A DNA stretch of 64,000 nucleotides from Bacteroidota bacterium (GCA_018267285.1 JAFDYU010000019.1:62001-126000), one strand, 5' to 3'; positions 1-8,537 are shown, numbered from the stretch's first letter. The notes: generated from the sequence alone by a model not told the origin. Numbers and translations: made by a program.

Positions 1-557
1 TGAAAAAAGACGAGGCCGAAGATATGCACTTGTCTATGCAAACCATCAGCAAACGCAGCGCAGGCCTGATACGGTTCGTTAAAGAATTTAAAAATTTAAC
101 GCATGTGCCCAAACCGAAGCTGGTCGAGATCAAGGTGAAGGCTTTGCTCGAAGAACTGATAATGCTACACAAAAAAGAAATAACAGACCAGGCAATTTCT
201 ATCGAATCGAATATCCAGTCAGACGAACTACTATTGATGGCCGATAAAACCATGATCGAGCAGGTGCTTATCAATTTAATAAAGAACGCTATCCAGGCTT
301 TCGATAATCAGCAGGAAAGAAAAATCATTTTGTCGGCCTACACCAATGATGGGCACGTAACTATTTCGGTAAAAGACAACGGGAATGGGATTGACCCCGA
401 TGCGTTGGAAAAAATCTTCATCCCCTTCTTTACTACTAAGAAAACCGGATCGGGCATTGGCTTGAGTTTGTCGAGACAAATTATGCGGCAACATGGAGGC
501 CAAATTTCTGCTAAATCGATGCCGGGCGAAGGCACCGAGTTTATTCTTCGGTTTTAA
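1..557 (+). CDS. Sensor histidine kinase, C-terminal part (5' end outside window)
   Basis: This is the ATP-binding half of a two-component histidine kinase. The reading frame is open from the first bases of the window, so the sensor region and the phospho-accepting histidine lie upstream. About 185 residues are visible. They begin in what looks like the second helix of the dimerisation domain and continue into a HATPase_c domain with an N box (NLIKNAIQAF), a G1 box (DNGNGID) and a G2 box (GSGIGLSLSR). It ends with the usual strand after GEGTEF. A new transcription unit (acyl carrier protein) follows 49 bases later, so any partner response regulator must be upstream. The signal sensed cannot be inferred. 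Confidence 0.9.
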   Translation, partial: KKDEAEDMHLSMQTISKRSAGLIRFVKEFKNLTHVPKPKLVEIKVKALLEELIMLHKKEITDQAISIESNIQSDELLLMADKTMIEQVLINLIKNAIQAFDNQQERKIILSAYTNDGHVTISVKDNGNGIDPDALEKIFIPFFTTKKTGSGIGLSLSRQIMRQHGGQISAKSMPGEGTEFILRF

Positions 558-561
558 ACCT

Positions 562-593
562 TTTGGCGGGAAGCCCGAAAAGACTTAGTTTTG
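562..593 (+). promoter_or_regulatory. Bacteroidota-type promoter of the acyl carrier protein gene
   Basis: TTTG at 562-565 and TAGTTTTG at 586-593 are separated by 20 bases and fit the Bacteroidota -33/-7 consensus (TTTG, about 19, TAnnTTTG). The ATG is at 607, so the leader would be only a few bases long. It is read from sequence only. Confidence 0.55.
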
Positions 594-606
594 AAAAACT
601 TTCTCC

Positions 607-846
607 ATGCAAGACGTACAACAAAAAATCACCACCATTCTTACTGAAAAACTGGGCATCACTGCCTCAGAGATTACTATTGATGCAAGTTTTGTTAAGG
701 ATTTGGGAATCGATTCCCTAGACTATGCCGAGTTGGTGATGGAGTTTGAACAGACGTTCGATATCAAAATTCCCGATGACGATGCAGAGAAAATGCAAAC
801 CATCGGGCAGGCCGTAAACTACATCGAATCCAAACTCAAGAAATAG
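607..846 (+). CDS. acpP: Acyl carrier protein
   Basis: A 79-residue acidic protein of normal ACP length. The phosphopantetheine attachment motif is GIDSLDYAEL, with the modified serine at residue 37. It carries growing acyl chains in the cytoplasm for fatty acid synthesis, or for a secondary acyl pathway. It stands alone rather than next to fabF or fabD, so it could be an auxiliary ACP and not the only housekeeping copy. The family call is secure and the pathway is not. Its 3' end overlaps the convergent gene at 836-1219 by 11 bases. Confidence 0.9.
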   Translation: MQDVQQKITTILTEKLGITASEITIDASFVKDLGIDSLDYAELVMEFEQTFDIKIPDDDAEKMQTIGQAVNYIESKLKK

Positions 847-1219
847 TTTTATTGCCGCGGAAGCTGTCGGGGGCAAGGGCTTCTTTCGATAACTCAAAGT
901 AATTGCCAAACCGTTTCATTTTTTCTGCGTCTTTGGCTAAAAAGGGAGATTGATTTTCTCGATTGGAAAGAGGCGAGTGATACCAGCCGTTTTTGGTCTC
1001 ATTCCAAAAGACCAGGTATTTGTCCAATGAAATGAAAAGCACATCCATGTCATAAATTTCTTCGCCTTCTTTGTCGAGCAGCCCGGTGAATTGCAATAAG
1101 ATGTGATTTTTTTTAAGGAGTTCGCCTTTGCTGCACTCTATGCTGTTCAGGCGCATCAGTAATCTGTGCTCTTGGTCCCAAGCCTTAAACTTTATTTTTC
1201 GAGGCGTGAAATCTGACAT
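836..1219 (-). CDS. YopX-like domain protein
   Basis: A 127-residue protein. The start resembles the YopX family (KIKFKAWDQEHRLLM), as does the middle (LLQFTGLLDKEGEEIYDMDVLFI), where the phage proteins typically read QFTG-L-DK-G-EIYEGD. YopX domains are small and found mostly in phages and mobile elements; their function is unknown. Here the gene sits alone between housekeeping genes, with no phage genes nearby. It ends on the opposite strand inside the last codons of the ACP gene. The assignment rests on motif resemblance only. Confidence 0.55.
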   Translation of the reverse strand: MSDFTPRKIKFKAWDQEHRLLMRLNSIECSKGELLKKNHILLQFTGLLDKEGEEIYDMDVLFISLDKYLVFWNETKNGWYHSPLSNRENQSPFLAKDAEKMKRFGNYFELSKEALAPDSFRGNKTIS

Positions 1220-1319
1220 AACATTTTCGTTTGCTCGGTCTTTTAAATTAGGTTAGGTTTGAAATCGAATGACAAGTAAGCTCAAATCTTTGTCAACATC
1301 AAACTGCTAAGGCAATAAT

Positions 1320-2213
1320 ATGGGTGATAGGAGTGCTCTTTTTATCGTAAATAAATTTTCGGGTGGAAGCTACCGACCCGAAACAGAACTGCTCATTCGC
1401 GAACAATGCAAAAAGGCTGATATCGATTGCCGGATTGAGTTCACTCAAAAAATCGGTCATGCTACAGACTTAGCGCGTTTGGCTGTAGAGCAAAAAATAA
1501 ATTTAGTTTTTGCCGTGGGTGGCGATGGCACGGTAAACGAAACAGCTCAAGGGCTTTATGGTTCTACGGTGGCAATGGGCATATTGCCGAAAGGCTCAGG
1601 CAACGGACTGGCACGGCATCTGGGCATGCCTATGTCAATAAAAAAATCGGTTGAGATAATTCGTAAGCACCGCGAAGTTTTGATTGATGTTGTCAAGATC
1701 AATCAAATTCTTTCGGTGAATGTCTCCGGCATCGGTTTTGATGGCCACGTGGCAAATTTATTTGCTGCCGGAACTCAGCGTGGGCTGGTGGGCTATACCA
1801 AACTGGTGTTTAGTGAATTCAAAAAGTTTAAGCCGTTTGAAGCCTCAATAAAATTGAATGATAAAACTTTTGAAGTGAACCCGTTTATCATAGCACTTGC
1901 CAATGCATCGCAGTTTGGTAATAACGCTTGCGTTGCTCCACAAGCCTCTTTGTGCGATGGGTTGATGGATGTGTGTGTAATCCGAAAAATACCACTTGCT
2001 CATTTGGTTGGGTTTGGCAGAAAGCTGTTTACGCACAAGTTAGACCGCTCTCGTTTTGTAGATTTCTATAAAGCCAAACAAGTATCGGTTGAATTAAATA
2101 CACCGGTTGCCTTTCACGTTGATGGCGAGCCAATGGCTTCGAGCAAAAAGTTTGATATTGAATTGAAACCGGCTTCTCTAAAAATTCTGTCACCTTCAGA
2201 ATCCATTATTTAA
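1320..2213 (+). CDS. Diacylglycerol/lipid kinase family protein (YegS/DgkB type)
   Basis: A 297-residue soluble kinase of the DAGK catalytic family. Visible marks are the nucleotide-binding GGDGTVNE near residue 70, the substrate-loop signature LPKGSGNGLARHLG near residue 97, and a C-terminal beta-sandwich containing FHVDGEP. The family phosphorylates a lipid hydroxyl (diacylglycerol or a related lipid) with ATP at the inner membrane face and recycles or remodels membrane lipid. Length is normal. ATG at 1320 is the first in-frame start and gives the expected N-terminus. Exact substrate is not predictable. Confidence 0.85.
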   Translation: MGDRSALFIVNKFSGGSYRPETELLIREQCKKADIDCRIEFTQKIGHATDLARLAVEQKINLVFAVGGDGTVNETAQGLYGSTVAMGILPKGSGNGLARHLGMPMSIKKSVEIIRKHREVLIDVVKINQILSVNVSGIGFDGHVANLFAAGTQRGLVGYTKLVFSEFKKFKPFEASIKLNDKTFEVNPFIIALANASQFGNNACVAPQASLCDGLMDVCVIRKIPLAHLVGFGRKLFTHKLDRSRFVDFYKAKQVSVELNTPVAFHVDGEPMASSKKFDIELKPASLKILSPSESII

Positions 2214-2248
2214 TTAGGAAAAACATTCTTTTTTGTCACGTTAATTTT

Positions 2249-2283
2249 TTTGGCAACATTTTGGTTATGATCTGTTATCTTTG
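2249..2283 (+). promoter_or_regulatory. Promoter for a near-leaderless transcript
   Basis: TTTG at 2249-2252 and TATCTTTG at 2276-2283 are 23 bases apart. The -7 element ends 7 bases before the ATG at 2291, so transcription would start at or just before the start codon. This also argues against the TTG at 2261 as the start. Confidence 0.5.
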
Positions 2284-2290
2284 TAGCGAA

Positions 2291-2629
2291 ATGAAGAGCG
2301 CACAGCATACTATTAAATTGATATTCAGCTGTTTAATGACAACTGTTCTCTTCGTTTTCGTCATTTTTAGTAATGTGCCCGTCAAGTCATTGAATAAAAC
2401 TAAAACGATTTCAGGTACTGAAAAATCAGAACTCCCTTCAAAACCGGCAAGCCAGACTCAACCTGCAGAAGAACAAGAAGAACACGATGATGACCCTGAT
2501 TTTAAGATAAAAATTTCTGCTACCGAAGTTCAATGGATAGCTCCTCAAAAAGAGTCTTTTGCATTTTATTACGAAGACCTTCGGGCAAATTTTTTCATTG
2601 AATTAATACCTCCCCCTCCAAAACAATAA
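2291..2629 (+). CDS. Small membrane-anchored protein of unknown function
   Basis: A 112-residue protein I do not recognise. It has one N-terminal hydrophobic segment (about residues 8-27), then a polar Pro/Glu/Gln-rich linker with a run of acids (EEHDDDPDF). The C-terminal part is more ordered and ends in the proline-rich tail LIPPPPKQ. That layout suggests one membrane anchor with the rest in the periplasm. ATG at 2291 was chosen because a good -7 element lies directly before it; an upstream TTG at 2261 would place the promoter inside the gene. Its architecture resembles the small gene at 55271-55603. Confidence 0.6.
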   Translation: MKSAQHTIKLIFSCLMTTVLFVFVIFSNVPVKSLNKTKTISGTEKSELPSKPASQTQPAEEQEEHDDDPDFKIKISATEVQWIAPQKESFAFYYEDLRANFFIELIPPPPKQ

Positions 2630-2702
2630 GCCAGTCCAGATGTAAGAAATCTCTTTCAAATTACTTGAAGGAGTTTGTTTTATTTTTTAATCAACTGACT
2701 TT

Positions 2703-4211
2703 ATGAAATTTAGAAATTATTTGTCAACGGATTTCCGTTCGTCTATCATTGTCTTTCTTGTTGCGTTGCCCTTGTGCATGGGCATTGCCCTTGCCTCGGG
2801 TGCACCATTAGTATCCGGATTATTGGCCGGTGTAGTGGGTGGGGTAGTGGCAGGTTCGCTGAGCGGCTCATCGCTTAGTGTTAGCGGCCCGGCAGCCGGG
2901 CTTACTTCAATCGTTGCTGTTGCCATTATCGAATTGGGATCGTATCCGGCTTTTTTATTTTGCGTGGCGCTTGCCGGTGTTATTCAAATTGCGCTGGGCT
3001 ATGCCAAGGCCGGGTCGCTCGGCCATTTTTTCCCGGTTTCGGTGATTAAGGGTATGCTGGCCGGTATTGGATTGATTCTTATTTTAAAACAAATTCCACA
3101 TGCAGTAGGGTACGATGTAGATTTCGAAGGCGATGATAATTTTTTGCAGGCAGATGAACAAAATACGTTTTCAGAAATTCTGAACGCCTGGAATGCCCTC
3201 ACGCCCGGTGCCGTAGTAATTGCTACGGTGTCTATTTCGATTTTGTTGGTATGGAATCTGAAAAAATTACAACGTTTATCTTTTTTTAGAATTGTTCCGG
3301 CCGCGTTGGTTGTGGTTGTAGTGGGTACTTTACTCAACGTTTTTTTTAGATATTTTATAACCGACTTATCCGTTAGCGAAAAACACCTGGTATCGTTGCC
3401 GGACTCAGCAAGCCTGTCTTCGTTCTTTACTTTCCCTGATTTTTCGGTTTGGCTCAATCCTAAAATTTACACCACGGCTTTTACCATCGCAATCGTGGCA
3501 AGCATAGAAACTCTTTTGAATATTGAAGCTTGTGATAAATTGGACCCTCATCGGAGAACCACTCCACTTAACCGTGAGTTGAAGGCGCAAGGAACAGCCA
3601 ATCTGATTTCAGGCCTGATTGGCGGGCTACCCGTAACCTCGGTAATTGTGCGAAGTTCAACAAACGTCAACAATGGTGCAATGACGAAAGCGTCTGCCAT
3701 ATCTCATGGCGTTATCTTGTTGTTGATGGTCGTGTTATTTCCAACTCTATTACAGATGATTCCGCTTTCTTCCTTGGCGGCTATATTGATTGTGGTAGGT
3801 TTTAAACTCACTTCACCCGATCAATATAAGAGCATGTATAAAAAAGGAATGAGCCAGTTTTTGCCCTTTGTTGCTACGGTGGTGGCGGTTACGTTTACCA
3901 ATTTATTAAGCGGTGTGCTCATCGGGATTGTTGTTGCCATCTTTTTTATTCTCAGAACCAATTTTTACGATGCCATGCTGTTGGTGAATAATGGAAACGA
4001 TTTCTTGCTGAAGACAACTAAAGATGTTTCTTTTTTAAACAAAGCCAGCTTAAGGAATAAACTGCAAGGCATTCCGCCCAATTCTACGATAACTATTGAC
4101 GGCTCGCGTTCTAATTTTATCGATGCCGATATAAAAGAAACCATAGGTGATTTTATTTGGGAAGCACGGTCTAAAAATATTAAGGTAGAGTTAAAAAGAA
4201 TTTCAATTTAA
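2703..4211 (+). CDS. SulP family anion transporter, probably bicarbonate uptake
   Basis: A 502-residue inner-membrane protein. Its N-terminal core has many hydrophobic helices (about residues 10-410) and contains the SulP-like stretch FLVALPLCMGIALASGAP. A short C-terminal STAS-like domain follows (about residues 425-502). SulP proteins move sulfate, bicarbonate or dicarboxylates. The carbonic anhydrase gene begins 12 bases after the stop codon. That coupling points to bicarbonate: the transporter brings it in and the enzyme interconverts it with CO2 for carboxylation reactions. The substrate is inferred from context, not from residues. Confidence 0.85.
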   Translation: MKFRNYLSTDFRSSIIVFLVALPLCMGIALASGAPLVSGLLAGVVGGVVAGSLSGSSLSVSGPAAGLTSIVAVAIIELGSYPAFLFCVALAGVIQIALGYAKAGSLGHFFPVSVIKGMLAGIGLILILKQIPHAVGYDVDFEGDDNFLQADEQNTFSEILNAWNALTPGAVVIATVSISILLVWNLKKLQRLSFFRIVPAALVVVVVGTLLNVFFRYFITDLSVSEKHLVSLPDSASLSSFFTFPDFSVWLNPKIYTTAFTIAIVASIETLLNIEACDKLDPHRRTTPLNRELKAQGTANLISGLIGGLPVTSVIVRSSTNVNNGAMTKASAISHGVILLLMVVLFPTLLQMIPLSSLAAILIVVGFKLTSPDQYKSMYKKGMSQFLPFVATVVAVTFTNLLSGVLIGIVVAIFFILRTNFYDAMLLVNNGNDFLLKTTKDVSFLNKASLRNKLQGIPPNSTITIDGSRSNFIDADIKETIGDFIWEARSKNIKVELKRISI

Positions 4212-4223
4212 GTGACCCCAAAT

Positions 4224-4862
4224 ATGAACGATTCAAATAAAACGCACCAACAACTGCTCCTACAAAACAGAGCATGGGTGCAACAAAAAAACAAAGAAGA
4301 TAACGATTTCTTTAAACGGCTTTCGGAAACCCAAAAACCCGATTTCTTATGGATCGGCTGTGCCGACAGCCGCGTGTCGGCTAACGAAATAACCGGAACA
4401 CAACCGGGTGAAGTTTTTGTTCATCGAAACATTGCAAACATGGTGGTACATACCGACATGAACATGCTGAGTGTGCTCGACTATGCAGTAAATGTTTTAA
4501 AAGTTAGCCACGTAATAGTTTGCGGTCACTACGGTTGCGGAGGAGTGCTCGCAGCTATGAGCGATAAGCAAATTGGGTTGATCGATAATTGGATCAGGCA
4601 CATCAAAGACGTATATCGACTGCACCAAGCCAAACTGGACAGCATCAGTGATCTGAAAACCCGACAAAACAAGTTGGTTGAACTAAATGTTATAGAACAG
4701 GTACACGATCTGGCAAAAACATCAATTATTCAAAATGCCTGGACAGAAAGAGGCGGTCCGGTGATTCACGGTTGGGTATATGATGTTGCCAATGGCCTGC
4801 TTAAAGACTTGAACGTTTCGATGGACAGCAACGAAGACTTTCAGGCTATTTTCCCTATTTAA
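4224..4862 (+). CDS. can: Beta-class carbonic anhydrase (paralog 1)
   Basis: A 212-residue cytoplasmic zinc enzyme that interconverts CO2 and bicarbonate. Zinc ligands of the beta class are visible: Cys46 and Asp48 in CADSR, and His102 and Cys105 in CGHYGCGG; Arg50 completes the Asp-Arg pair. ATG at 4224 was preferred to an in-frame GTG at 4212 because it matches the N-terminus of the paralog at 7884. It is co-oriented with the SulP transporter and probably in one operon with it. Its stop codon overlaps that of the convergent RNase H gene by 4 bases. Confidence 0.93.
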   Translation: MNDSNKTHQQLLLQNRAWVQQKNKEDNDFFKRLSETQKPDFLWIGCADSRVSANEITGTQPGEVFVHRNIANMVVHTDMNMLSVLDYAVNVLKVSHVIVCGHYGCGGVLAAMSDKQIGLIDNWIRHIKDVYRLHQAKLDSISDLKTRQNKLVELNVIEQVHDLAKTSIIQNAWTERGGPVIHGWVYDVANGLLKDLNVSMDSNEDFQAIFPI

Positions 4863-5332
4863 AAGTGCTTGCTACTAACGGTTTTTTGTTTTTCGTATGC
4901 TTCATCAATTAAAAGTTTTTTTTGAGAGGCAGCTTCAACGGCCAGAAAATCGCAGCGTTCGTTTTCCGGGTGGCCTGCATGGCCTTTAATCCAAATAAAC
5001 TTTGGATTGAATTTTTGATGGAGCGGAATATACCGTAACCAAAGGTCGAGGTTGGCTTTGTCTTTAAAATTTTTCTTTTGCCAATTCCATAGCCAACCTT
5101 TTTCAATGGCTTCGACCACATATTTGGAATCGGAATAAATGGTAACGGGTATTCCGCTCTTTTTTATAGCTTCCAATCCCGCAATTACGGCAAGCAACTC
5201 CATGCGGTTGTTGGTGGTGAGGCGATATCCTTCCGACAATTCTTTAACTGCCTGATTAAATTTCAGAATGGTGCCATAACCACCCGGCCCCGGGTTTCCT
5301 TGGGCTGCTCCGTCCGTGTATATCCGGATCAT
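4859..5332 (-). CDS. rnhA: Ribonuclease HI
   Basis: A 157-residue enzyme that cuts the RNA strand of RNA-DNA hybrids during replication and R-loop removal. The active-site acids are present: Asp7 in YTDGAAQGNPGPGG, Glu45 in NNRMELLAV, Asp68 in YSDSKYV, plus the later KGHAGHPENERCD with the flexible-loop His and last Asp. Length is that of the E. coli enzyme. It follows marC on the minus strand with a 1-base stop/start overlap, so the two are probably co-transcribed and translationally coupled. Confidence 0.94.
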   Translation of the reverse strand: MIRIYTDGAAQGNPGPGGYGTILKFNQAVKELSEGYRLTTNNRMELLAVIAGLEAIKKSGIPVTIYSDSKYVVEAIEKGWLWNWQKKNFKDKANLDLWLRYIPLHQKFNPKFIWIKGHAGHPENERCDFLAVEAASQKKLLIDEAYEKQKTVSSKHF

Positions 5333-5901
5333 TATGTGGGAAACACATTCGACTTGACAATCTTCACACTTATGGCGAGCAGAATAACTCCAAAGACCCT
5401 GCGCAAAACCGAAAACCCCGACTTGCCCAATACGCGCTCAAGCCAGGAAGCCGAACGCAGCACAATGTAAACAAACACCAAGTTCAACAAAATACCGATG
5501 AGCACGTTCGTCTCTTCATACACGGCACGAAGCGAAAGGATTGTTGAAAGCGTGCCTGCTCCTGCAATTAACGGAAAAGCGAGCGGAACAACAGAACCTG
5601 ACCCTTTGGCTTCCGGATCGTCTTTTATTAAAGTAATGCCGAGTATCATTTCCATGGCAACCAAAAAGATAACGATAGCACCTGCCACGGCAAACGAAGC
5701 AACGTCAAGGCCAAATAAAGTAAGAATAGATTGCCCGAGGTACAGAAAGGCTACCATCAACCCCGCAGAAATGAGTGTTGCTTTTTCCGTGTGGATTCTC
5801 CCTTCGCGTTGTTTAATCAGAATAATAAACGGAACCGACCCGATGATATCGATTACCGAGAAAAGAATGAGTGTTACTGAAAATATTTCTTTTAAATCCA
5901 T
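5332..5901 (-). CDS. MarC family integral membrane protein
   Basis: A 189-residue, highly hydrophobic protein with about six membrane segments. Family marks include the opening VTLILFSVIDIIGSVPFII, with charged loops between segments. MarC proteins (UPF0056) are inner-membrane proteins of unresolved function; the old link to multiple antibiotic resistance has not held up. The gene directly precedes rnhA and overlaps it by one base. Confidence 0.85.
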   Translation of the reverse strand: MDLKEIFSVTLILFSVIDIIGSVPFIILIKQREGRIHTEKATLISAGLMVAFLYLGQSILTLFGLDVASFAVAGAIVIFLVAMEMILGITLIKDDPEAKGSGSVVPLAFPLIAGAGTLSTILSLRAVYEETNVLIGILLNLVFVYIVLRSASWLERVLGKSGFSVLRRVFGVILLAISVKIVKSNVFPT

Positions 5902-5935
5902 ATTATTCGTTGGCTTTTAGGTGAAATATATTAAT

Positions 5936-6361
5936 TCAAGACGATCGGCTTACCAAATAACCAAGTGCCATGGCATAACTTTCTAAACCAAAACCGGTTA
6001 TCAACCCTTTGCAGTTGGCGGTGATTATACTTTTGTGCCGGAATTCTTCGCGGGCATACACATTGCTGATGTGCACCTCGACCACCGGAGTTTTAATGGC
6101 TCCGATGGCATCGTGAATGGCAATAGAAGTATGGGTGTACGAGGCTGCGTTTAGCACGATGCCGTCAAACGAAAAACCGATCTCTTGTAGCTTAGAAACA
6201 ATTTCGCCCTCGACATTAGATTGAAAATAATGGAGCTCAACCGATGGAAACCGTTTTTTTAAATTCTCAAAATAAGTTTCAAAGTTTTCGTTGCCGTAAA
6301 TTTCCGGCTCGCGCTTGCCCAGTAAGTTGAGGTTTGGGCCGTTGATAATCTGTATTTTCAT
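5936..6361 (-). CDS. aroQ: Type II 3-dehydroquinate dehydratase
   Basis: A 141-residue enzyme of the shikimate pathway; it dehydrates 3-dehydroquinate to 3-dehydroshikimate. Type II signatures are visible: IINGPNLNLLGKREPEIYG with the catalytic Tyr, LNAASYTHTSIAIHDA with the active-site Asn, and VEVHISNVYAREEFRHKS with the catalytic His. ATG at 6361 is used; an in-frame TTG two codons earlier is unlikely. It is divergent from the Xer recombinase gene, with 53 bases between them. Confidence 0.94.
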   Translation of the reverse strand: MKIQIINGPNLNLLGKREPEIYGNENFETYFENLKKRFPSVELHYFQSNVEGEIVSKLQEIGFSFDGIVLNAASYTHTSIAIHDAIGAIKTPVVEVHISNVYAREEFRHKSIITANCKGLITGFGLESYAMALGYLVSRSS

Positions 6362-6414
6362 AATCAAGTTGTAATTTGCAAATTAACTGCGATAGTTAAC
6401 AAAGCTTTTATATT

Positions 6415-7314
6415 TTGAACTGGGATTTTTACATCAAAGGATTTGGTCAATACCTGAAATTAGAGCGTTCGCTTTCACAAAATTCTATCGAAGCCTATTT
6501 GCGAGACGTAGAAAAACTCAGACAGTTCACCGAACTGTCGAAGTTGAAAACGGACCCCCTGAAAATTTCCTCAAAAGAACTGCAAAAGTTTATTCATTAT
6601 GTGAACGAGTTGGGCATGAGTGCCTTTAGCCAGGCCCGGATACTGTCCGGCATCAAGGCATTCTATAAATATTTAGCATTTGAAGAGTTGATAGAAACCA
6701 ATCCGGCAACTTTGCTGGAAGGCCCGAAGCTAGGGCGAAAACTCCCCGATACACTTGAATACAACGACATTGTACGGCTGTTGGAGGTTATAGATCTTTC
6801 TACGCCCGAGGGAACGCGAAACCGTGCCATCCTCGAAGTGCTCTACAGCTCGGGACTCCGGGTGAGCGAGCTGGTAGAATTGCGGTTGTCTAACGTTTAT
6901 TTCGATATTGGATTTTTGCGCGTGGTGGGCAAGGGAAACAAAGAGCGTCTGGTGCCCATCGGCAAAGATGCTTTGAAGTTCTTGAAAATATATATTGATC
7001 AGGTGCGGATCCATAAAACCATAAAAAAGAATTTTGAAAATCATGCATTTCTAAACCGAAGAGGAGGCAAACTTACCCGTGTGATGGTCTTTATAATAAT
7101 AAAAAGACTGGCCGATTCGATCGGTTTGAAAAAAAACATAAGCCCGCACACATTCCGCCATTCTTTTGCCACACATTTAATTGAAGGAGGCGCAGATTTG
7201 CGTGCCGTACAAGAAATGCTGGGACATGAATCAATCACCACCACCGAAATTTATACCCACCTCGACCGCGATTATCTAAAACAAGTGGTGCAAGAATATC
7301 ACCCAAGAGCTTAA
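6415..7314 (+). CDS. xerD: Xer-type tyrosine recombinase
   Basis: A 299-residue site-specific recombinase of the type that resolves chromosome dimers at dif. The N-terminal SAM-like domain (residues 1-90) is typical (YLKLERSLSQNSIEAYLRDV). The catalytic domain carries Arg in SSGLRVSEL, Lys in GKGNKERLVP, HTFRHSFATHL with the His-x-x-Arg pair, and the terminal His/Tyr in LGHESITTTEIYTHLD. The start must be TTG at 6415, because the first ATG lies well inside the conserved N-terminal domain. No integrase partners or attachment repeats are seen nearby, so a housekeeping Xer is more likely than a mobile-element integrase. XerC versus XerD is not settled. Confidence 0.88.
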   Translation: MNWDFYIKGFGQYLKLERSLSQNSIEAYLRDVEKLRQFTELSKLKTDPLKISSKELQKFIHYVNELGMSAFSQARILSGIKAFYKYLAFEELIETNPATLLEGPKLGRKLPDTLEYNDIVRLLEVIDLSTPEGTRNRAILEVLYSSGLRVSELVELRLSNVYFDIGFLRVVGKGNKERLVPIGKDALKFLKIYIDQVRIHKTIKKNFENHAFLNRRGGKLTRVMVFIIIKRLADSIGLKKNISPHTFRHSFATHLIEGGADLRAVQEMLGHESITTTEIYTHLDRDYLKQVVQEYHPRA

Positions 7315-7344
7315 AGGCTGGCAAAAAAATATTATCTTTAAGGT

Positions 7345-7869
7345 ATGCGCTTAATATTATTTTTTCTGTTTTCGAGTCTGCTCCTCAAGTCGCAAGGAAT
7401 TAAGGTTGAGTACGACAAGAATAGCGACTTTTCGATTTATAAAAGTTTTTCTTTTGGCGAAAGCCAGGTGATCACACCGCCCGATCAAAAACAAGTTAGC
7501 GATGCCGTTATTGATAAATGGGTGAAGAATGCGGTAACGCGCGAACTTGAGCATAAGGGACTCAAACCGGTAAAAGAAGCCGCGGATTTGGTGGTGACGT
7601 ATGCCGTGGGCACCATGGCGCGCTCCGATATGGAGCCCATCGGCCCGCTCGGCCAAACCCCAGGCACTCCGGGCACAAATGCCACTTCGTGGTCAAGAAA
7701 TTATCAGCAGACCAGTTTGATCATCGATCTGAATAACAAAAGCAATTTTTTAGTGTGGCGCATCAATTCGTTTGCCGACATGGTGAGCAGCGATGCGGAA
7801 CGCACCATTGATTCTATTGTTGAGCGAGGGTTTAAGAAATTCGGAAAATCCGGCAAGAAGAAAAAATAA
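7345..7869 (+). CDS. DUF4136 family exported protein
   Basis: A 174-residue protein with an N-terminal hydrophobic signal (about residues 1-17). A DUF4136-like domain follows, recognisable from VEYDKNSDFSIYKSFSFG and the later VTYAVGT. In this family the domain is periplasmic or lipoprotein-attached and its function is unknown. The C-terminus is lysine-rich (KKFGKSGKKKK). TATCTTTA at 7333-7340, close to the -7 consensus, lies 5 bases before the ATG. A carbonic anhydrase gene starts 14 bases downstream. Confidence 0.7.
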   Translation: MRLILFFLFSSLLLKSQGIKVEYDKNSDFSIYKSFSFGESQVITPPDQKQVSDAVIDKWVKNAVTRELEHKGLKPVKEAADLVVTYAVGTMARSDMEPIGPLGQTPGTPGTNATSWSRNYQQTSLIIDLNNKSNFLVWRINSFADMVSSDAERTIDSIVERGFKKFGKSGKKKK

Positions 7870-7883
7870 TTTTTATTTAAGTA

Positions 7884-8528
7884 ATGAAGCATTTAGCAGC
7901 CTACCAAAAACTCCTTGCTCAAAATCAAGAATGGGTAAAAAAGAAAAACAACGAAGACAAAGATTTTTTCGAACGCCTGGTTAAACAACAAAACCCGGAG
8001 TTTTTATGGATTGGATGTTCGGATAGCCGAGTGCCGGCCAATCAGATCACCGGCACAGATCCGGGCGAAATTTTTGTGCACCGCAACATTGCCAATATGG
8101 TAGTGCATACCGATATGAATATGCTCAGCGTGTTGGATTATGCCGTAAATGTATTAGAAGTAAATCACGTGATTGTATGCGGGCATTACGGCTGTGGCGG
8201 TGTGCGGGCGGCTATGGGCAACCAACAATTTGGGCTCATCGACAACTGGATCAGGCACATAAAAAATGTGTACACCAAATACCAGGATGAACTGGACGGT
8301 ATAGCCGACAAAACCGAAAGAGAAAGAAAGTTTATCGAATACAATGTGATTGAACAGGTATTTGATTTGAGTACAACCTCGATTATTCAAAACGCATGGA
8401 CAAAACGAAACGGACCGTGGGTGCACGGTTGGGTTTACGACATCGCCAACGGAATTATCAAAGACTTAAAAGTATCGATGAACAATCAAAGAGAGTTGCC
8501 CGAGGTATATAAACTTAAACCACATTAA
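7884..8528 (+). CDS. can: Beta-class carbonic anhydrase (paralog 2)
   Basis: A 214-residue beta carbonic anhydrase, strongly similar over its whole length to the one at 4224-4862. Long identical stretches include the region around HRNIANMVVHTDMNMLSVLD. Zinc ligands Cys45, Asp47, His101 and Cys104 are all present, so both copies should be active. This copy is not next to a transporter. Differences cluster at the N-terminus, the loop after the second zinc motif, and the C-terminus. It looks like an old duplication within the lineage. Confidence 0.92.
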   Translation: MKHLAAYQKLLAQNQEWVKKKNNEDKDFFERLVKQQNPEFLWIGCSDSRVPANQITGTDPGEIFVHRNIANMVVHTDMNMLSVLDYAVNVLEVNHVIVCGHYGCGGVRAAMGNQQFGLIDNWIRHIKNVYTKYQDELDGIADKTERERKFIEYNVIEQVFDLSTTSIIQNAWTKRNGPWVHGWVYDIANGIIKDLKVSMNNQRELPEVYKLKPH

Positions 8529-8537
8529 CCAGTTTGG

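Noticed and set aside
6415-7314. Phage or transposon integrase
   Set aside because: No attachment repeats, tRNA or mobile genes are nearby, and the N-terminal domain is Xer-like.
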